Part shown: positions 9,108 through 17,892 of the stretch, in pieces | Position numbering within the stretch: position 1 is the first letter of the stretch | How the letters are laid out: each line of letters starts with the position of its first letter | NCBI GenBank assembly: GCA_019638525.1 | Contig: JAHBTO010000005.1 | Coordinates: 62,001-126,000, forward strand | Length of the DNA: 64,000 bases | Reading direction: 5' to 3' | DNA from: Ferruginibacter sp. | GTDB taxonomy: Bacteria; Bacteroidota; Bacteroidia; Chitinophagales; Chitinophagaceae | Translations under genes and position numbers: made by a program | The notes under the pieces: model-generated | What the model was told of the DNA's origin: nothing | The model's input: the letters and a program-made list of their open reading frames with translations, nothing else | Database searches by the model: none

Positions 9108-9941
9108 ATGCTCAGTTTTCCTAATTGCAAAATAAATATCGGATTACATGTTTTGGGTAAAAGAGAAGACGGATTTCATGAAATTGAAACTGTTTTTTAC
9201 CCGGTACCGCTTTATGATGCACTCGAAATAATTTCATCCGCTACTTTAGAATTTACCGAAACAGGCTTGCCGGTTGATGGCAGCATGACAGATAATCTTT
9301 GTATAAAAGCATATTATTTATTAAAAAAAGATTTTCCGCAATTACCTTTTGTAAAAATTCACCTTCACAAAACAATTCCAATGGGAGCCGGGCTGGGCGG
9401 TGGTTCGGCCGATGCGGCATTCATGCTAAATCTACTTAATTACAAATTCAATCTTAATTTAACAACACATCAATTAATTAACTATGCATTGCAGCTTGGC
9501 AGCGATTGCCCTTTTTTCATCATCAATAAACCATGCATTGCCAAAGGCCGTGGCGAAAAGTTGGAAGAAATTGAAGTTGATATAAGTAAATATAAAATCG
9601 TACTTGTTAATCCGGGTATTCATGTCAATACCGGTTGGGCTTTTTCGCAATTGTTAAAACAATCGTACAATGAAAAAACATACATACATACAGGCAAATC
9701 AGTAAAACAAATTATAGCACAACCCATCATAAGCTGGAAAGATGAATTGATAAATGAATTTGAAACGCCTGTTTTTAACGCTTATCCTCAAATAAAAGAG
9801 ATAAAAGAAACTTTATACAAACTGGGAGCCTTATATGCTGCTATGAGTGGCAGCGGCAGTACGGTGTATGGCATTTTTAATACAACTATTGAAACAAAGA
9901 TGTTTGAAGGCAAGAACTATTTTATTAAAACCGTAAATTAG
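9108..9941 (+). CDS. ispE: 4-diphosphocytidyl-2-C-methyl-D-erythritol kinase IspE
   Basis: This 277-residue GHMP-family kinase phosphorylates the 2-hydroxyl of CDP-methylerythritol, the fourth step of the MEP route to IPP/DMAPP. The ATP-binding glycine-rich loop PMGAGLGGGSADAAFML lies at about residues 89-105. The N-terminal NCKINIGLHVLGKREDGFHEIETV and the C-terminal MSGSGSTVYGIF GHMP motif are also present. It indicates that this organism makes isoprenoids by the MEP pathway. That pathway would also feed the prenyltransferase operon at 19.5 kb. An ATG start at 9108 sits just after a near-consensus TATATTTA. Confidence 0.95.
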   Translation: MLSFPNCKINIGLHVLGKREDGFHEIETVFYPVPLYDALEIISSATLEFTETGLPVDGSMTDNLCIKAYYLLKKDFPQLPFVKIHLHKTIPMGAGLGGGSADAAFMLNLLNYKFNLNLTTHQLINYALQLGSDCPFFIINKPCIAKGRGEKLEEIEVDISKYKIVLVNPGIHVNTGWAFSQLLKQSYNEKTYIHTGKSVKQIIAQPIISWKDELINEFETPVFNAYPQIKEIKETLYKLGALYAAMSGSGSTVYGIFNTTIETKMFEGKNYFIKTVN

Positions 9942-9959
9942 TTTAACTTGCAGCCATTA

Positions 9960-10031
9960 ATGAAAGCTAAGAACTACATATCTTCTTTCCTTTACAGCAA
10001 CCTCGACCTGCTCAACCATCGAGCTGTTTAA
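9960..10031 (+). CDS. Possible leader peptide upstream of rocD (23 codons)
   Basis: An ATG at 9960 opens a 23-codon frame (MKAKNYISSFLYSNLDLLNHRAV) that stops at 10029-10031, 66 bases before the rocD ATG. The frame contains a potential stem, CTCGA (10002-10006) with TCGAG (10019-10023), extendable by CAG/CTG. A GC-rich hairpin follows at 10040-10057. The arrangement is that of a translated leader with attenuator-type structures, but nothing proves translation. It has no Shine-Dalgarno sequence and no homologue I can name. Confidence 0.3.
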   Translation: MKAKNYISSFLYSNLDLLNHRAV

Positions 10032-10039
10032 AATTTTTT

Positions 10040-10057
10040 ACCCTGCACCTGCAGGGT
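10040..10057 (+). promoter_or_regulatory. GC-rich hairpin/palindrome in the rocD leader
   Basis: ACCCTGCA and TGCAGGGT are perfect inverted arms separated by only CC, in otherwise very AT-rich DNA. The structure lies between the 23-codon frame and the rocD start and is followed by a T-rich tract (10061-10097). It could be an attenuating terminator or a repressor operator. The T tract is interrupted, so termination is uncertain. Confidence 0.5.
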
Positions 10058-10097
10058 GTGTTGTTATTTTCTATTCTGCTACTTTTTAATTTTTTTT

Positions 10098-11339
10098 ATG
10101 AATACTACTTTAGCTGTTACAGCAAATACACAGCAATACATTAATCTTGAAGATAAATATGGCGCTCATAATTATCACCCGCTGCCCGTGGTTTTAAAAA
10201 GAGGCCAAGGCGTTTTTTTATATGACGTAGATGATAAGCGATACTACGATTTTTTAAGCGGTTACTCGGCTGTTAACCAGGGGCATTGCCACCCAAAAAT
10301 TGTTGCAACATTAATTGAACAGGCACAAAAGCTTACACTTACATCCCGGGCTTTTCACAGCAACCTGCTTGGCGAATACGAAAAATATATCACAACATAT
10401 TTTGGATACGATAAAGTTTTACCTATGAACACAGGTGTAGAAGCGGTAGAAACAGCCATTAAGCTTTGCCGTAAGTGGGCATACCAGGTAAAAGGAATAG
10501 CTGCTAACGAAGCAAAGATTATTGTTTGCGATGGTAATTTTCATGGCCGTACCATCAATGTAATTTCTTTCAGCAGCGACCCCACTGCAAAAAATAATTT
10601 TGGACCATTCACTGCAGGTTACACATCAATACAGCATAATGATTTGCACGCATTAGAAAAAGCATTACAGGATAAAAATGTGGCGGCCTTTTTATTTGAA
10701 CCCATACAAGGCGAAGCCGGTGTAGTAGTGCCCGATGCCGGGTATTTTAAAGGCATCCGTAACCTTTGTGATGAATACAATGTGTTGATGGTGGCTGATG
10801 AAATACAAAGTGGTCTTGCACGAACCGGCAAAATGCTTGCCTGCGACCATGAAGATGTGCGGCCTGATATTTTGATACTTGGAAAAGCATTAAGTGGTGG
10901 TATGTTACCCGTTAGCGCTGTTTTGTGCGATGATGAAATTATGATGACGATAAAACCCGGCGAGCATGGAAGCACTTATGGTGGCAATCCTCTTGCCTGT
11001 GCTGTAGCCACAACAGCATTGCAAGTTTTAAAAGATGAAAACTTAAGTGCCAATGCCGAAGCGATGGGAAACCTGTTACGCAGCGAATTGAAAAAAATTA
11101 ATTCACCATTTGTTTCAATTGTAAGAGGTATGGGTTTATTAAATGCCATTGTTATAAAACATAAAAACCCTGATGCTGCCTGGGAATTATGCTTGATTTT
11201 AAAAGAAAACGGTTTACTGGCAAAACCCACACATGGTGATAAGATACGTTTTGCTCCGCCTTTAATTATTAATAAAGAACAGGTAATGGAATGTGTAAGC
11301 ATCATTGCAAAAAGCCTGCAACAGCTTAATAATATATAG
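10098..11339 (+). CDS. rocD: Ornithine--oxo-acid transaminase
   Basis: This 413-residue class-III PLP aminotransferase converts ornithine plus 2-oxoglutarate to glutamate-5-semialdehyde plus glutamate, linking arginine breakdown and proline metabolism. The ornithine-specific N-terminal [20 protein letters not shown] (key residues Tyr-Gly-Ala-His-Asn-Tyr) and [17 protein letters not shown] are diagnostic. The PLP lysine is Lys263 in ILGKALSGG, preceded by the Asp of [14 protein letters not shown] chose the ATG at 10098. A GTG at 10056 lies inside the upstream hairpin and would add a Cys/Phe-rich stretch with no family match. It appears to be a single gene with a long structured leader. Confidence 0.95.
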   Translation: MNTTLAVTANTQQYINLEDKYGAHNYHPLPVVLKRGQGVFLYDVDDKRYYDFLSGYSAVNQGHCHPKIVATLIEQAQKLTLTSRAFHSNLLGEYEKYITTYFGYDKVLPMNTGVEAVETAIKLCRKWAYQVKGIAANEAKIIVCDGNFHGRTINVISFSSDPTAKNNFGPFTAGYTSIQHNDLHALEKALQDKNVAAFLFEPIQGEAGVVVPDAGYFKGIRNLCDEYNVLMVADEIQSGLARTGKMLACDHEDVRPDILILGKALSGGMLPVSAVLCDDEIMMTIKPGEHGSTYGGNPLACAVATTALQVLKDENLSANAEAMGNLLRSELKKINSPFVSIVRGMGLLNAIVIKHKNPDAAWELCLILKENGLLAKPTHGDKIRFAPPLIINKEQVMECVSIIAKSLQQLNNI

Positions 11340-11409
11340 CTGCATTTATGTTTTCAATATTCAGAAACTTTTTTTTGACTTTATAAAACCTGGTTTAGAT
11401 TTATAAATT

Positions 11410-12114
11410 ATGGAGCCTGTTTCACAACAAATTCATACTGAGTTTCATTTAAAAAGCAGTAACCTGTTAAGGGATGTTGTTATTGGTATGAGCGATGGAT
11501 TAACCGTACCCTTTGCATTGGCAGCAGGCCTTAGCAGCGTGGTATACAATAGCAATATTGTAGTACTTGCAGGTATTGCCGAAATTGCTGCCGGTAGTAT
11601 TGCCATGGGGCTTGGCGGTTACCTGGCAGGTAAAACAGAACAAGACCATTATGCAAGCGAAGTGCAAAGGGAATATGATGAAGTGGAAAACCTGCGCCAC
11701 AGGGAAATTGAAGAAACCAAAGAATTTTTTGCCAATATTGGGTTAAGCCCTGCCTTGCAGGAACAGGCCACTGCAGAAATTGCACAAGATAAAGATAGAT
11801 GGGTTGAATTTATGATGAAGTACGAACTGGGGCTTGATAAACCGGATCCTAAAAGAGCAACCAAAAGTGCATTAAACATAGGTATTTCATATATTGTTGG
11901 TGGCATCATTCCATTAGCTCCCTATTTTTTTATTGATAACTCTGTAGAGGCATTAAAAATTTCTGTTATTGTTACTTTATTTTGCCTGTTTGTTTTTGGT
12001 TACTTTAAAAGTCGTATCACAGGCATCAATCCATGGTTAGGTGCAATAAAAGTAACCATCATTGGTGCTATTGCAGCTGCAGCAGCTTTTGCTGTTGCAA
12101 AACTTTTTAAGTAG
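11410..12114 (+). CDS. VIT1/CCC1-family metal transporter
   Basis: This 234-residue membrane protein belongs to the VIT1/CCC1 family, whose plant and yeast members move Fe2+ or Mn2+ into vacuoles. The opening LLRDVVIGMSDGLTVPFALAAGL and AEIAAGSIAMGLGGYLAGKTEQDHY are the family's first two helices, with the conserved Asp and Met residues. A cytoplasmic helical domain rich in Glu (about residues 75-145, EREYDEVENLRHREIEETKEFF-like) should form the metal-binding triple helix. Three C-terminal helices follow. In bacteria it is likely an Fe/Mn efflux or storage pump. No regulator is adjacent. Confidence 0.9.
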   Translation: MEPVSQQIHTEFHLKSSNLLRDVVIGMSDGLTVPFALAAGLSSVVYNSNIVVLAGIAEIAAGSIAMGLGGYLAGKTEQDHYASEVQREYDEVENLRHREIEETKEFFANIGLSPALQEQATAEIAQDKDRWVEFMMKYELGLDKPDPKRATKSALNIGISYIVGGIIPLAPYFFIDNSVEALKISVIVTLFCLFVFGYFKSRITGINPWLGAIKVTIIGAIAAAAAFAVAKLFK

Positions 12115-12880
12115 TATTTTTATTACAATTTGAGGCATTCATCCTACAGTTTTATGCATACAAACAACTACAATACAAGGGTATTTTTACATGTAAAAAT
12201 ACGCTACAAACCCCATTGCTGTATTGAATTATACTAATTTTAAAAACAAAAAATACCTTTTAAAAAAAAAGAAGTTGATTTATAAAATAATTTTTTTTCA
12301 TTGTCGTTCCACATTTAATTGAATAACTGCAATTGCTTAACTAAAAGCTGTTTAGAAAATTGAATAAGATAAAAAAAAATTCTTTTTCAGCTTACGGCTT
12401 TAAAAAATATTAATAGCAAATATTTTTTAACTTTTTGGCATAATTGTTGTTAAATTTCAAGATGTGTTTAAAGCAAAAATTTAATAACCTATGAAAACTT
12501 AATTGTACACTATCACTGAAGAGCTAAAATAAATCCTTACAGTTCTTCAAAAAATTTCAAGTAATTATATTTTGTTTGTTTTACTGCAGAATTATTTTTT
12601 GCGGATAAGATAAACCTATCCTATGCCTGACATCCACAGGCAAACAATCCAGCAACAAAAAGATTTTACAATTGTAGAAAATAAGAGATTTATTTTCGAT
12701 GCATGTTGTATACGATATAAAATAAGTATGCTATTGCATTTAGAATTTTCTCTACAAGAAAATTGTTTAATAAACTACTCTTAATTATTTTCTGCTTTGT
12801 GATTTTTGTAAATTAAAATTTGGCCTGTTAATCCAATAGCAGTACAAATCAATATCTGTTTAAAACCAAAATGTATCCGT
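12115..12880. other. 766-base intergenic region
   Basis: No credible coding frame is seen on either strand. The stretch is very AT-rich, with many A and T runs. Two items stand out. One is a perfect 22-base palindrome at 12181-12202. The other is a -24/-12-like element (TGGCA at 12436, TTGT at 12447). The remainder is unusually long 5' sequence for the beta-helix gene that begins at 12881. No tRNA-like or rRNA-like sequence was found. Confidence 0.7.
12181..12202. repeat. 22-base perfect palindrome
   Basis: GTATTTTTACA is immediately followed by its exact reverse complement, TGTAAAAATAC. It lies 66 bases after the stop of the VIT1-like gene. Without a T tail beyond the second arm it looks more like a dimeric-regulator operator than a terminator, but it could also form a cruciform or hairpin. 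Confidence 0.65.
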
Positions 12881-15022
12881 ATGAAAACCTACCAATTTTC
12901 TGCAAGCAGGATTGTATCAACCATTCTGTTCACTACTTGTATTGTTCTATTTTCATCCATGGCATTTGCAGGTACCTATTACATCAGTCCTACAGGTAAC
13001 GATGTAACCGGTACCGGTTCAATTAGTAATCCCTGGAAAACATTACGAAAAGCCACATCAACTATTACCACACCGGGTAATATTATACATGTAAATGCCG
13101 GCACTTATATTGAAACCTCTACCTGCATCCTGGCGCCTGGGGTTAGTATTGAAGGCGATGGTGTTACATCTGTCATCAAAGCATCCTTTTCAACCATGTA
13201 CGAAATGATTATACAAGCTATAAGCCCCGAAGGAACAAATGGTAACCAACACATCAGTAATATAAAAATGGATGGGCAAAACAGTACTTCCTGGGCTATA
13301 CAAATACAGGGCCGTTCAAATTTTGAAATACATGATTGTACAATAGTTGATTTTGCTCAAAGAGGTATTGTTTGGGGTGGCCGCAGCGACAATTCCGATA
13401 ATCCCCCGATGATTTATGCCACCGGCAATAAATTTTATAATAACACAGTTACCAACTGTGCAAGCTTTGATGGCACTTATGGTTATGGCTGTTTAAATAT
13501 TGGCGGCCAGCAAGGCATGCTTATTTACAACAATAACATAACAACCACAGGCACTACTCCAGGCTGGCCAATAAAATTATGGAACGATGGCTATGTAAAA
13601 GGTTGTAAAATTTACGATAATGTTTTAAAGAGGCCTCCATTTCCTTATGAAGTAAATGGTACCGATAACTATTTTGATTTTTGTATTGAACTGTTTCACG
13701 AACAGGGGTTAGAAATTTACAACAACACAATTGAAGGCAGTATTGACCTTAACTACCAAACAAAGGGTTCTTATGATTACAGCGCTTACATTCATGATAA
13801 CATTATTGGCCGAAGTACACAAGCCGCACACTGGGAGTCGGGAGTAATACTTGAGTTCTCAACTGAAAACTGCATTATTGAAAACAATACTTTTAAAAGC
13901 ATATCACATCCCATATTTTTTTCGTTAAGGCCGGGCAATTATATGAATAACATTACCATACAAAAAAACCTGGCTTACAACATTGGTAAAACAGATGGTA
14001 CCCGCCAGGGAAAAGCCATCAATATACAGGTAAATGATGACGGTACTAATTACACTGCATCCAACTTTGTTGTGTATAATAATACTTTTTTAGCATTAAC
14101 CGGGGCTAACTCACCATACTTTGGTGCAGATATTCCCGGAGGCAATGGCGCTACCAATGTTCAGTACATCAACAATATCCTTTGCAATTTTAATTACTAT
14201 GTTATGCGTAGCGATTATGGCAGCCATATAAATGGCTTGCAAATAAAAAACAATGCATTATATAATAATGGAAGTAATAACAATTTTGAATTTGCTAATG
14301 GTAACCCCACTAATTATACTAATTCTAATAATATTTTTACCAATCCAAAATTAGATGCTACCTATTCTCCCATACCTGGAAGCCCGGTTATTGAAACAGG
14401 TGTTAACGTAGGCTTGCCTTACAACGGTTCAGCGCCTAACAGGGGTTTTAAAGAAACAGGTGGTACACTGCCGGTTAACCTGCTTTATTTTACTGCCAAA
14501 GAAGATAAAGGGATAAATATACTATCATGGAAAACAGCCACAGAAATAAACAGCGCTTATTTTACCATTGAAAAAAGTAATGATGGTAATAACTACACCC
14601 CCATTGGAATAGTAAATGCTGCGGGCAACTCATCCACAGAAATTAGTTATTCATTTACCGATAACAAGCCATCTATTGGTAAAAATTATTACCGACTGGT
14701 AATGGTTGATAAAGATGCATCTTTTGCATACAGCAATATTGTAATGCTCAATAACAAATTCAGCGGTTCGCTTGGTTTTAGTTATATAAATATTTCAAGA
14801 TCGGGCAGCAATTCAACAATTATTATTAACAGCGCAAAAGCACAGCCAGCCAACCTTGCCGTGATTGATGCAAGCGGACGTGTGGTTTATAACACAAGTA
14901 TTTCGTTACTGCCAGGTACCAATAACATTATCAAAACACTTCCATCTATTGCAAGTGGTTTATATTATGTAAAAGTGGCAACACCCGAAGAATCAATCAT
15001 TAAAAATACAATATCACAATAA
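12881..15022 (+). CDS. Secreted right-handed parallel beta-helix protein with T9SS sorting tail
   Basis: This 713-residue protein has a long signal peptide ending near SSMAFAG. It then carries the DUF1565/pectate-lyase-like opening YYISPTGNDVTGTGSISNPWKTLRKA (key residues Gly-Asn-Asp and Pro-Trp-Lys-Thr). Residues ~60-520 form a right-handed beta-helix with the periodic N-N-T/N-N-I turns (FYNNTVTN, IYNNNITT, IYNNTIEGS, IENNTFKS). A domain around LPVNLLYFTAKEDKGINILSWKTATEINSAYFTIEKS (about 525-625) is the segment often found before type IX secretion tails. The last ~80 residues (AVIDASGRVVYN ... GLYYVKV) are a type A sorting domain. It is therefore probably exported and surface-attached by T9SS. 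Polysaccharide binding or lysis is likely, with the substrate unknown. Confidence 0.88.
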   Translation: MKTYQFSASRIVSTILFTTCIVLFSSMAFAGTYYISPTGNDVTGTGSISNPWKTLRKATSTITTPGNIIHVNAGTYIETSTCILAPGVSIEGDGVTSVIKASFSTMYEMIIQAISPEGTNGNQHISNIKMDGQNSTSWAIQIQGRSNFEIHDCTIVDFAQRGIVWGGRSDNSDNPPMIYATGNKFYNNTVTNCASFDGTYGYGCLNIGGQQGMLIYNNNITTTGTTPGWPIKLWNDGYVKGCKIYDNVLKRPPFPYEVNGTDNYFDFCIELFHEQGLEIYNNTIEGSIDLNYQTKGSYDYSAYIHDNIIGRSTQAAHWESGVILEFSTENCIIENNTFKSISHPIFFSLRPGNYMNNITIQKNLAYNIGKTDGTRQGKAINIQVNDDGTNYTASNFVVYNNTFLALTGANSPYFGADIPGGNGATNVQYINNILCNFNYYVMRSDYGSHINGLQIKNNALYNNGSNNNFEFANGNPTNYTNSNNIFTNPKLDATYSPIPGSPVIETGVNVGLPYNGSAPNRGFKETGGTLPVNLLYFTAKEDKGINILSWKTATEINSAYFTIEKSNDGNNYTPIGIVNAAGNSSTEISYSFTDNKPSIGKNYYRLVMVDKDASFAYSNIVMLNNKFSGSLGFSYINISRSGSNSTIIINSAKAQPANLAVIDASGRVVYNTSISLLPGTNNIIKTLPSIASGLYYVKVATPEESIIKNTISQ

Positions 15023-15040
15023 AGAACTATTTATTATTAC

Positions 15041-15078
15041 AAATCCCTTTTAGTATATACTGAAAGGGATTTTTTTTT
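15041..15078 (+). terminator. Strong intrinsic terminator after the beta-helix gene
   Basis: The 10-bp stem AAATCCCTTT / AAAGGGATTT is followed by a run of T. The loop itself contains AGTA/TACT that can extend the helix. It begins 18 bases after the stop codon. In the opposite direction it could also end the cation-transporter transcript. Confidence 0.88.
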
Positions 15079-15086
15079 GCCCATGA

Positions 15087-16082
15087 TTAAGTTTGGTTGT
15101 CAATACTGTGTTTGTTGTTGCTCGATATGTTTTCAATCGTCCACTCAATCTTTTTCTCAAAATCATGTTTACGAACAGCACAATTTTTTTTTGTACATAT
15201 ACGGCAGGAAAAATCCATACAACCATCAGAGTGAACAAAAAGTTCAACCGATTCGCCATATTCTTTTTTTACAAGGCCCGATAAAGCATCAATTTCTTCG
15301 TGCGCTTCATTTACATTAAGGTACCAGGGCACTGTTAGGTGACAATCAAGATGAATACGGCTGCCATATTTTATAATACGCAGGTTATGCAGGTCTATCC
15401 AGTTTTCACGCCTGTTGGCATTCAGCATCTCTACCATTTTTTTCAATAGTTTCATGTCTGCCTCATCCATAATACCGGCAAAAGAACTTCTTAATATTTT
15501 GTACCCGGTATATAAAATAATAATTGCAAACATGATTGCAATTACACTATCAAGCCATAAAAGTTTAGTTAAATAAATTAATATCAGCCCGGCTACAATA
15601 CCAATGGTTGACCAGGTATCAGTTTGCAGGTGTTTACCGCTTGCAATTAATGCAAGAGAATTATTTTTCTTACCGGTATTAATACAAATAACGCCGCATA
15701 TATAATTAATAATACCGGTAATGGCTATAAGATAAATTCCATAATCAAGTTTTTTTATTTCGTGTGTATGAAGCAGGTTATAAACAGCTTCATAGATGAT
15801 AAGAATTGCTGCAACAGTAATCATAAAACCTTCTAATGCAGCCGATATAAATTCTGCTTTTCCATGCCCGTAAGGATGGTCTTTATCCTGCGGTTTGGCA
15901 GAAACATAAAGGCTATACACTCCCACCAAGCCTGCCACCACATTCACAATACTTTCGAGTGCATCTGTTAATATAGCCACCGAGCCGGTGATATACCAGG
16001 CAACAACTTTTACAAGCAGCAGAATGACAGAAACTGCAGCAATCCTTTTTTGAATCTTTAAATTATATAATGCTGTTTGCAA
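15087..16082 (-). CDS. Cation diffusion facilitator transporter with C-terminal Cys cluster
   Basis: This 331-residue CDF-family antiporter exports divalent metals across the inner membrane in exchange for protons. Helix 2 carries SVAILTDALESIVN (Asp40), followed by DHPYGHGKAEFISAALEG, the conserved loop and helix 3. Helix 5 carries HLQTDTW, the HxxxD metal site. Helix 2 has Asp-x3-Ser rather than the YiiP Asp-x3-Asp, so the metal preference may differ. The cytoplasmic C-terminal domain is followed by four cysteines, C288-x4-C293-x2-C296-x4-C301, a possible extra metal or thiolate site. The start is a TTG; an in-frame stop lies two codons upstream. Confidence 0.88.
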   Translation of the reverse strand: MQTALYNLKIQKRIAAVSVILLLVKVVAWYITGSVAILTDALESIVNVVAGLVGVYSLYVSAKPQDKDHPYGHGKAEFISAALEGFMITVAAILIIYEAVYNLLHTHEIKKLDYGIYLIAITGIINYICGVICINTGKKNNSLALIASGKHLQTDTWSTIGIVAGLILIYLTKLLWLDSVIAIMFAIIILYTGYKILRSSFAGIMDEADMKLLKKMVEMLNANRRENWIDLHNLRIIKYGSRIHLDCHLTVPWYLNVNEAHEEIDALSGLVKKEYGESVELFVHSDGCMDFSCRICTKKNCAVRKHDFEKKIEWTIENISSNNKHSIDNQT

Positions 16083-16131
16083 AAAGTTTATTTATACATC
16101 TTAAATATACAACACTGTATTGGATGTGTCT

Positions 16132-17475
16132 TTATTTATCAAAAAGTATTTTCTTATGAGGATTGGCGGCTGCAAAAGAAAAAATATTATTACGGATAAT
16201 ATCATTATCGGCAAAAGGACTTAAATGATTTTTTAATTCATTAGAAGATAAAACGGGAAAAGACTTGGGTAAATAACCCATTCCCCAAAAACTGCCACGC
16301 TCTACCAGCAAACATAATTTTTCATCTTCCTTTATCCCTTCATCAATTAATGCAAAACTGGGCAGTTTTTCATCAAGTGCATCAATAGCCCTTTTAATTT
16401 TTTGATTATAAACAGCCGGTGGTTCAATCTTATCATTTTTCAAAAAGGGTGTTCTATCAATAAAACAAAGTCTTGCATCCAGTTCAAACTCTGCCACTAT
16501 TTTTTTCAGCATCGCTTGCCCTTCTACCAGTAAATTAAACGTGTACAAGGCTTGTACATTTTTTTTCTTTTTGTCAATAGCCAGCCGTATGTAACCACGG
16601 CTATCTTCAAAACTATATAATGCAAATTTTACAGCCGGTTGCTTTTGGCTGCGGTTATACTTGGGCCATAACCGTTTTATTTCGGTGCTTTCAAAAACAA
16701 TGGCCTCCAGTTCGGTAGCACATAGTTTATAACTAACCTTATAAATTTCACGAATAAAACCCTGTCGTTTTAATCCCGGTTCGTTATGTGTAAAATGGCT
16801 GCTAACTCTTTTTTTTAAGTTGATGGCTTTGCCTACATATATCACCTTGTTTTTAATGTTATGAAAATAATACACACCCGGCCGGGTTGGCAGTTTATCT
16901 ATCTCCTGCTTATCAATATGCATGGGCAGCCATTGCTCGGCAGATGAACGTTTTAGCATTTGATTGATATATGTTTGGGCGCCATTTTCCAGCATGTATT
17001 CAAATAATTTAACCGTTGCCTTTGCATCGCCCCCTGCCCTATGCCTGTTATTTATATGTATGTTTAATGCACGGCAAAGGTTTCCCAAACTGTACGACTG
17101 AAGGCCCGGAAATACTTTTCTTCCCAAACGTACTGTACATAACTTTTTAGAAGTAAGTTCGTAACCCGATTGTTTAAGTTGATGTTTTATAAATGAATAA
17201 TCAAAATTTACATTGTGGGCTACAAATACATTTTCATCCAAAATCTCAAAAAGTTCATCTGCAATTTCTTCAAAAGCAGGAGCATTGGCTACCATTGCAT
17301 CATCAATACCTGTTAGCGATGTTATAAACCCCGGAATAGGTTGTAGTGGGTTGATGAGTGTTTCAAAATGTTTTATCACACGCTGCCCATCGTGTACAAA
17401 AACCGAGATTTCGGTAATACCATTGGCCGATGCATGCCCGCCGGTAGTTTCAATATCTACAATTGCAAAATTCAT
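16132..17475 (-). CDS. DnaQ-type exonuclease fused to GIY-YIG endonuclease domain
   Basis: This protein of ~447 residues has two nuclease domains. Residues ~1-165 are a DEDDh 3'-5' exonuclease like the DNA polymerase III epsilon subunit: FAIVDIETTG (ExoI, Asp and Glu), FVAHNVNFDYSFIKHQL (ExoII) and HRAGGDAKAT (ExoIII, His and Asp). Residues ~195-275 are a UvrC/Cho-like GIY-YIG domain (RPGVYYFHNIKNKVIYVGKAINLKKRV; key residues Gly-Val-Tyr, Tyr-Val-Gly, Lys-Arg). A C-terminal region of ~170 residues has no motif I recognise. This fusion is known in Bacteroidota and is assumed to act in DNA repair. A second ATG two codons upstream (17481) is equally possible. Confidence 0.88.
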   Translation of the reverse strand: MNFAIVDIETTGGHASANGITEISVFVHDGQRVIKHFETLINPLQPIPGFITSLTGIDDAMVANAPAFEEIADELFEILDENVFVAHNVNFDYSFIKHQLKQSGYELTSKKLCTVRLGRKVFPGLQSYSLGNLCRALNIHINNRHRAGGDAKATVKLFEYMLENGAQTYINQMLKRSSAEQWLPMHIDKQEIDKLPTRPGVYYFHNIKNKVIYVGKAINLKKRVSSHFTHNEPGLKRQGFIREIYKVSYKLCATELEAIVFESTEIKRLWPKYNRSQKQPAVKFALYSFEDSRGYIRLAIDKKKKNVQALYTFNLLVEGQAMLKKIVAEFELDARLCFIDRTPFLKNDKIEPPAVYNQKIKRAIDALDEKLPSFALIDEGIKEDEKLCLLVERGSFWGMGYLPKSFPVLSSNELKNHLSPFADNDIIRNNIFSFAAANPHKKILFDK

Positions 17476-17562
17476 GAACATCTAAATTACCAATTGTTGG
17501 GATAATTATTTTTTTTTCTGTTGGTTGTAACACTGCAATTTTGGCCGGTAAAATGTATAGGT

Positions 17563-17892
17563 ATGAAAATAAAACAGTTCCCGTTTCAAACAGTTAACTG
17601 GGAGGATATAAAAGTGGAAGAACATCGGGGTACTTCCGGGAAAGCTTACTGGAAAATATTTAACATGAGCAACATCAGGGTGCGTATGGTTGAATACACT
17701 GCCGGTTATATTGCCAACCATTGGTGCAATAAAGGCCATATTATCTATTGCATTAAAGGAGAGATGACAACAAAGCTACAGGATGGCAGGGAGTTCATAT
17801 TACGCCAAGGCATGACATATCATGTTGGCGATAACAGCGATGCACACTGCAGTACATCTAAAAACGGGTGTGTTTTGTTTATTGTGGATTAA
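17563..17892 (+). CDS. DHCW-motif cupin-fold protein
   Basis: This 109-residue single-domain cupin contains the metal-site motif region YIANHWCNKGHIIYCIKGEM and a second motif around MTYHVGDNSDAHCS. The HWC-x-KGH pattern places it in the small 'DHCW motif' cupin family, of unknown function; here the Asp is replaced by Asn. I chose the ATG at 17563 (MKIKQFPFQTVNWED) because the 14 codons before it, back to a TTG, do not resemble the family. The stop overlaps the convergent LysE-type gene by 4 bases. Confidence 0.82.
   Translation: MKIKQFPFQTVNWEDIKVEEHRGTSGKAYWKIFNMSNIRVRMVEYTAGYIANHWCNKGHIIYCIKGEMTTKLQDGREFILRQGMTYHVGDNSDAHCSTSKNGCVLFIVD

Noticed and set aside
10056..10097. GTG start for rocD at 10056
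   Set aside because: It would begin in the second arm of the GC-rich hairpin, and the added residues are Cys/Phe-rich without a family match.
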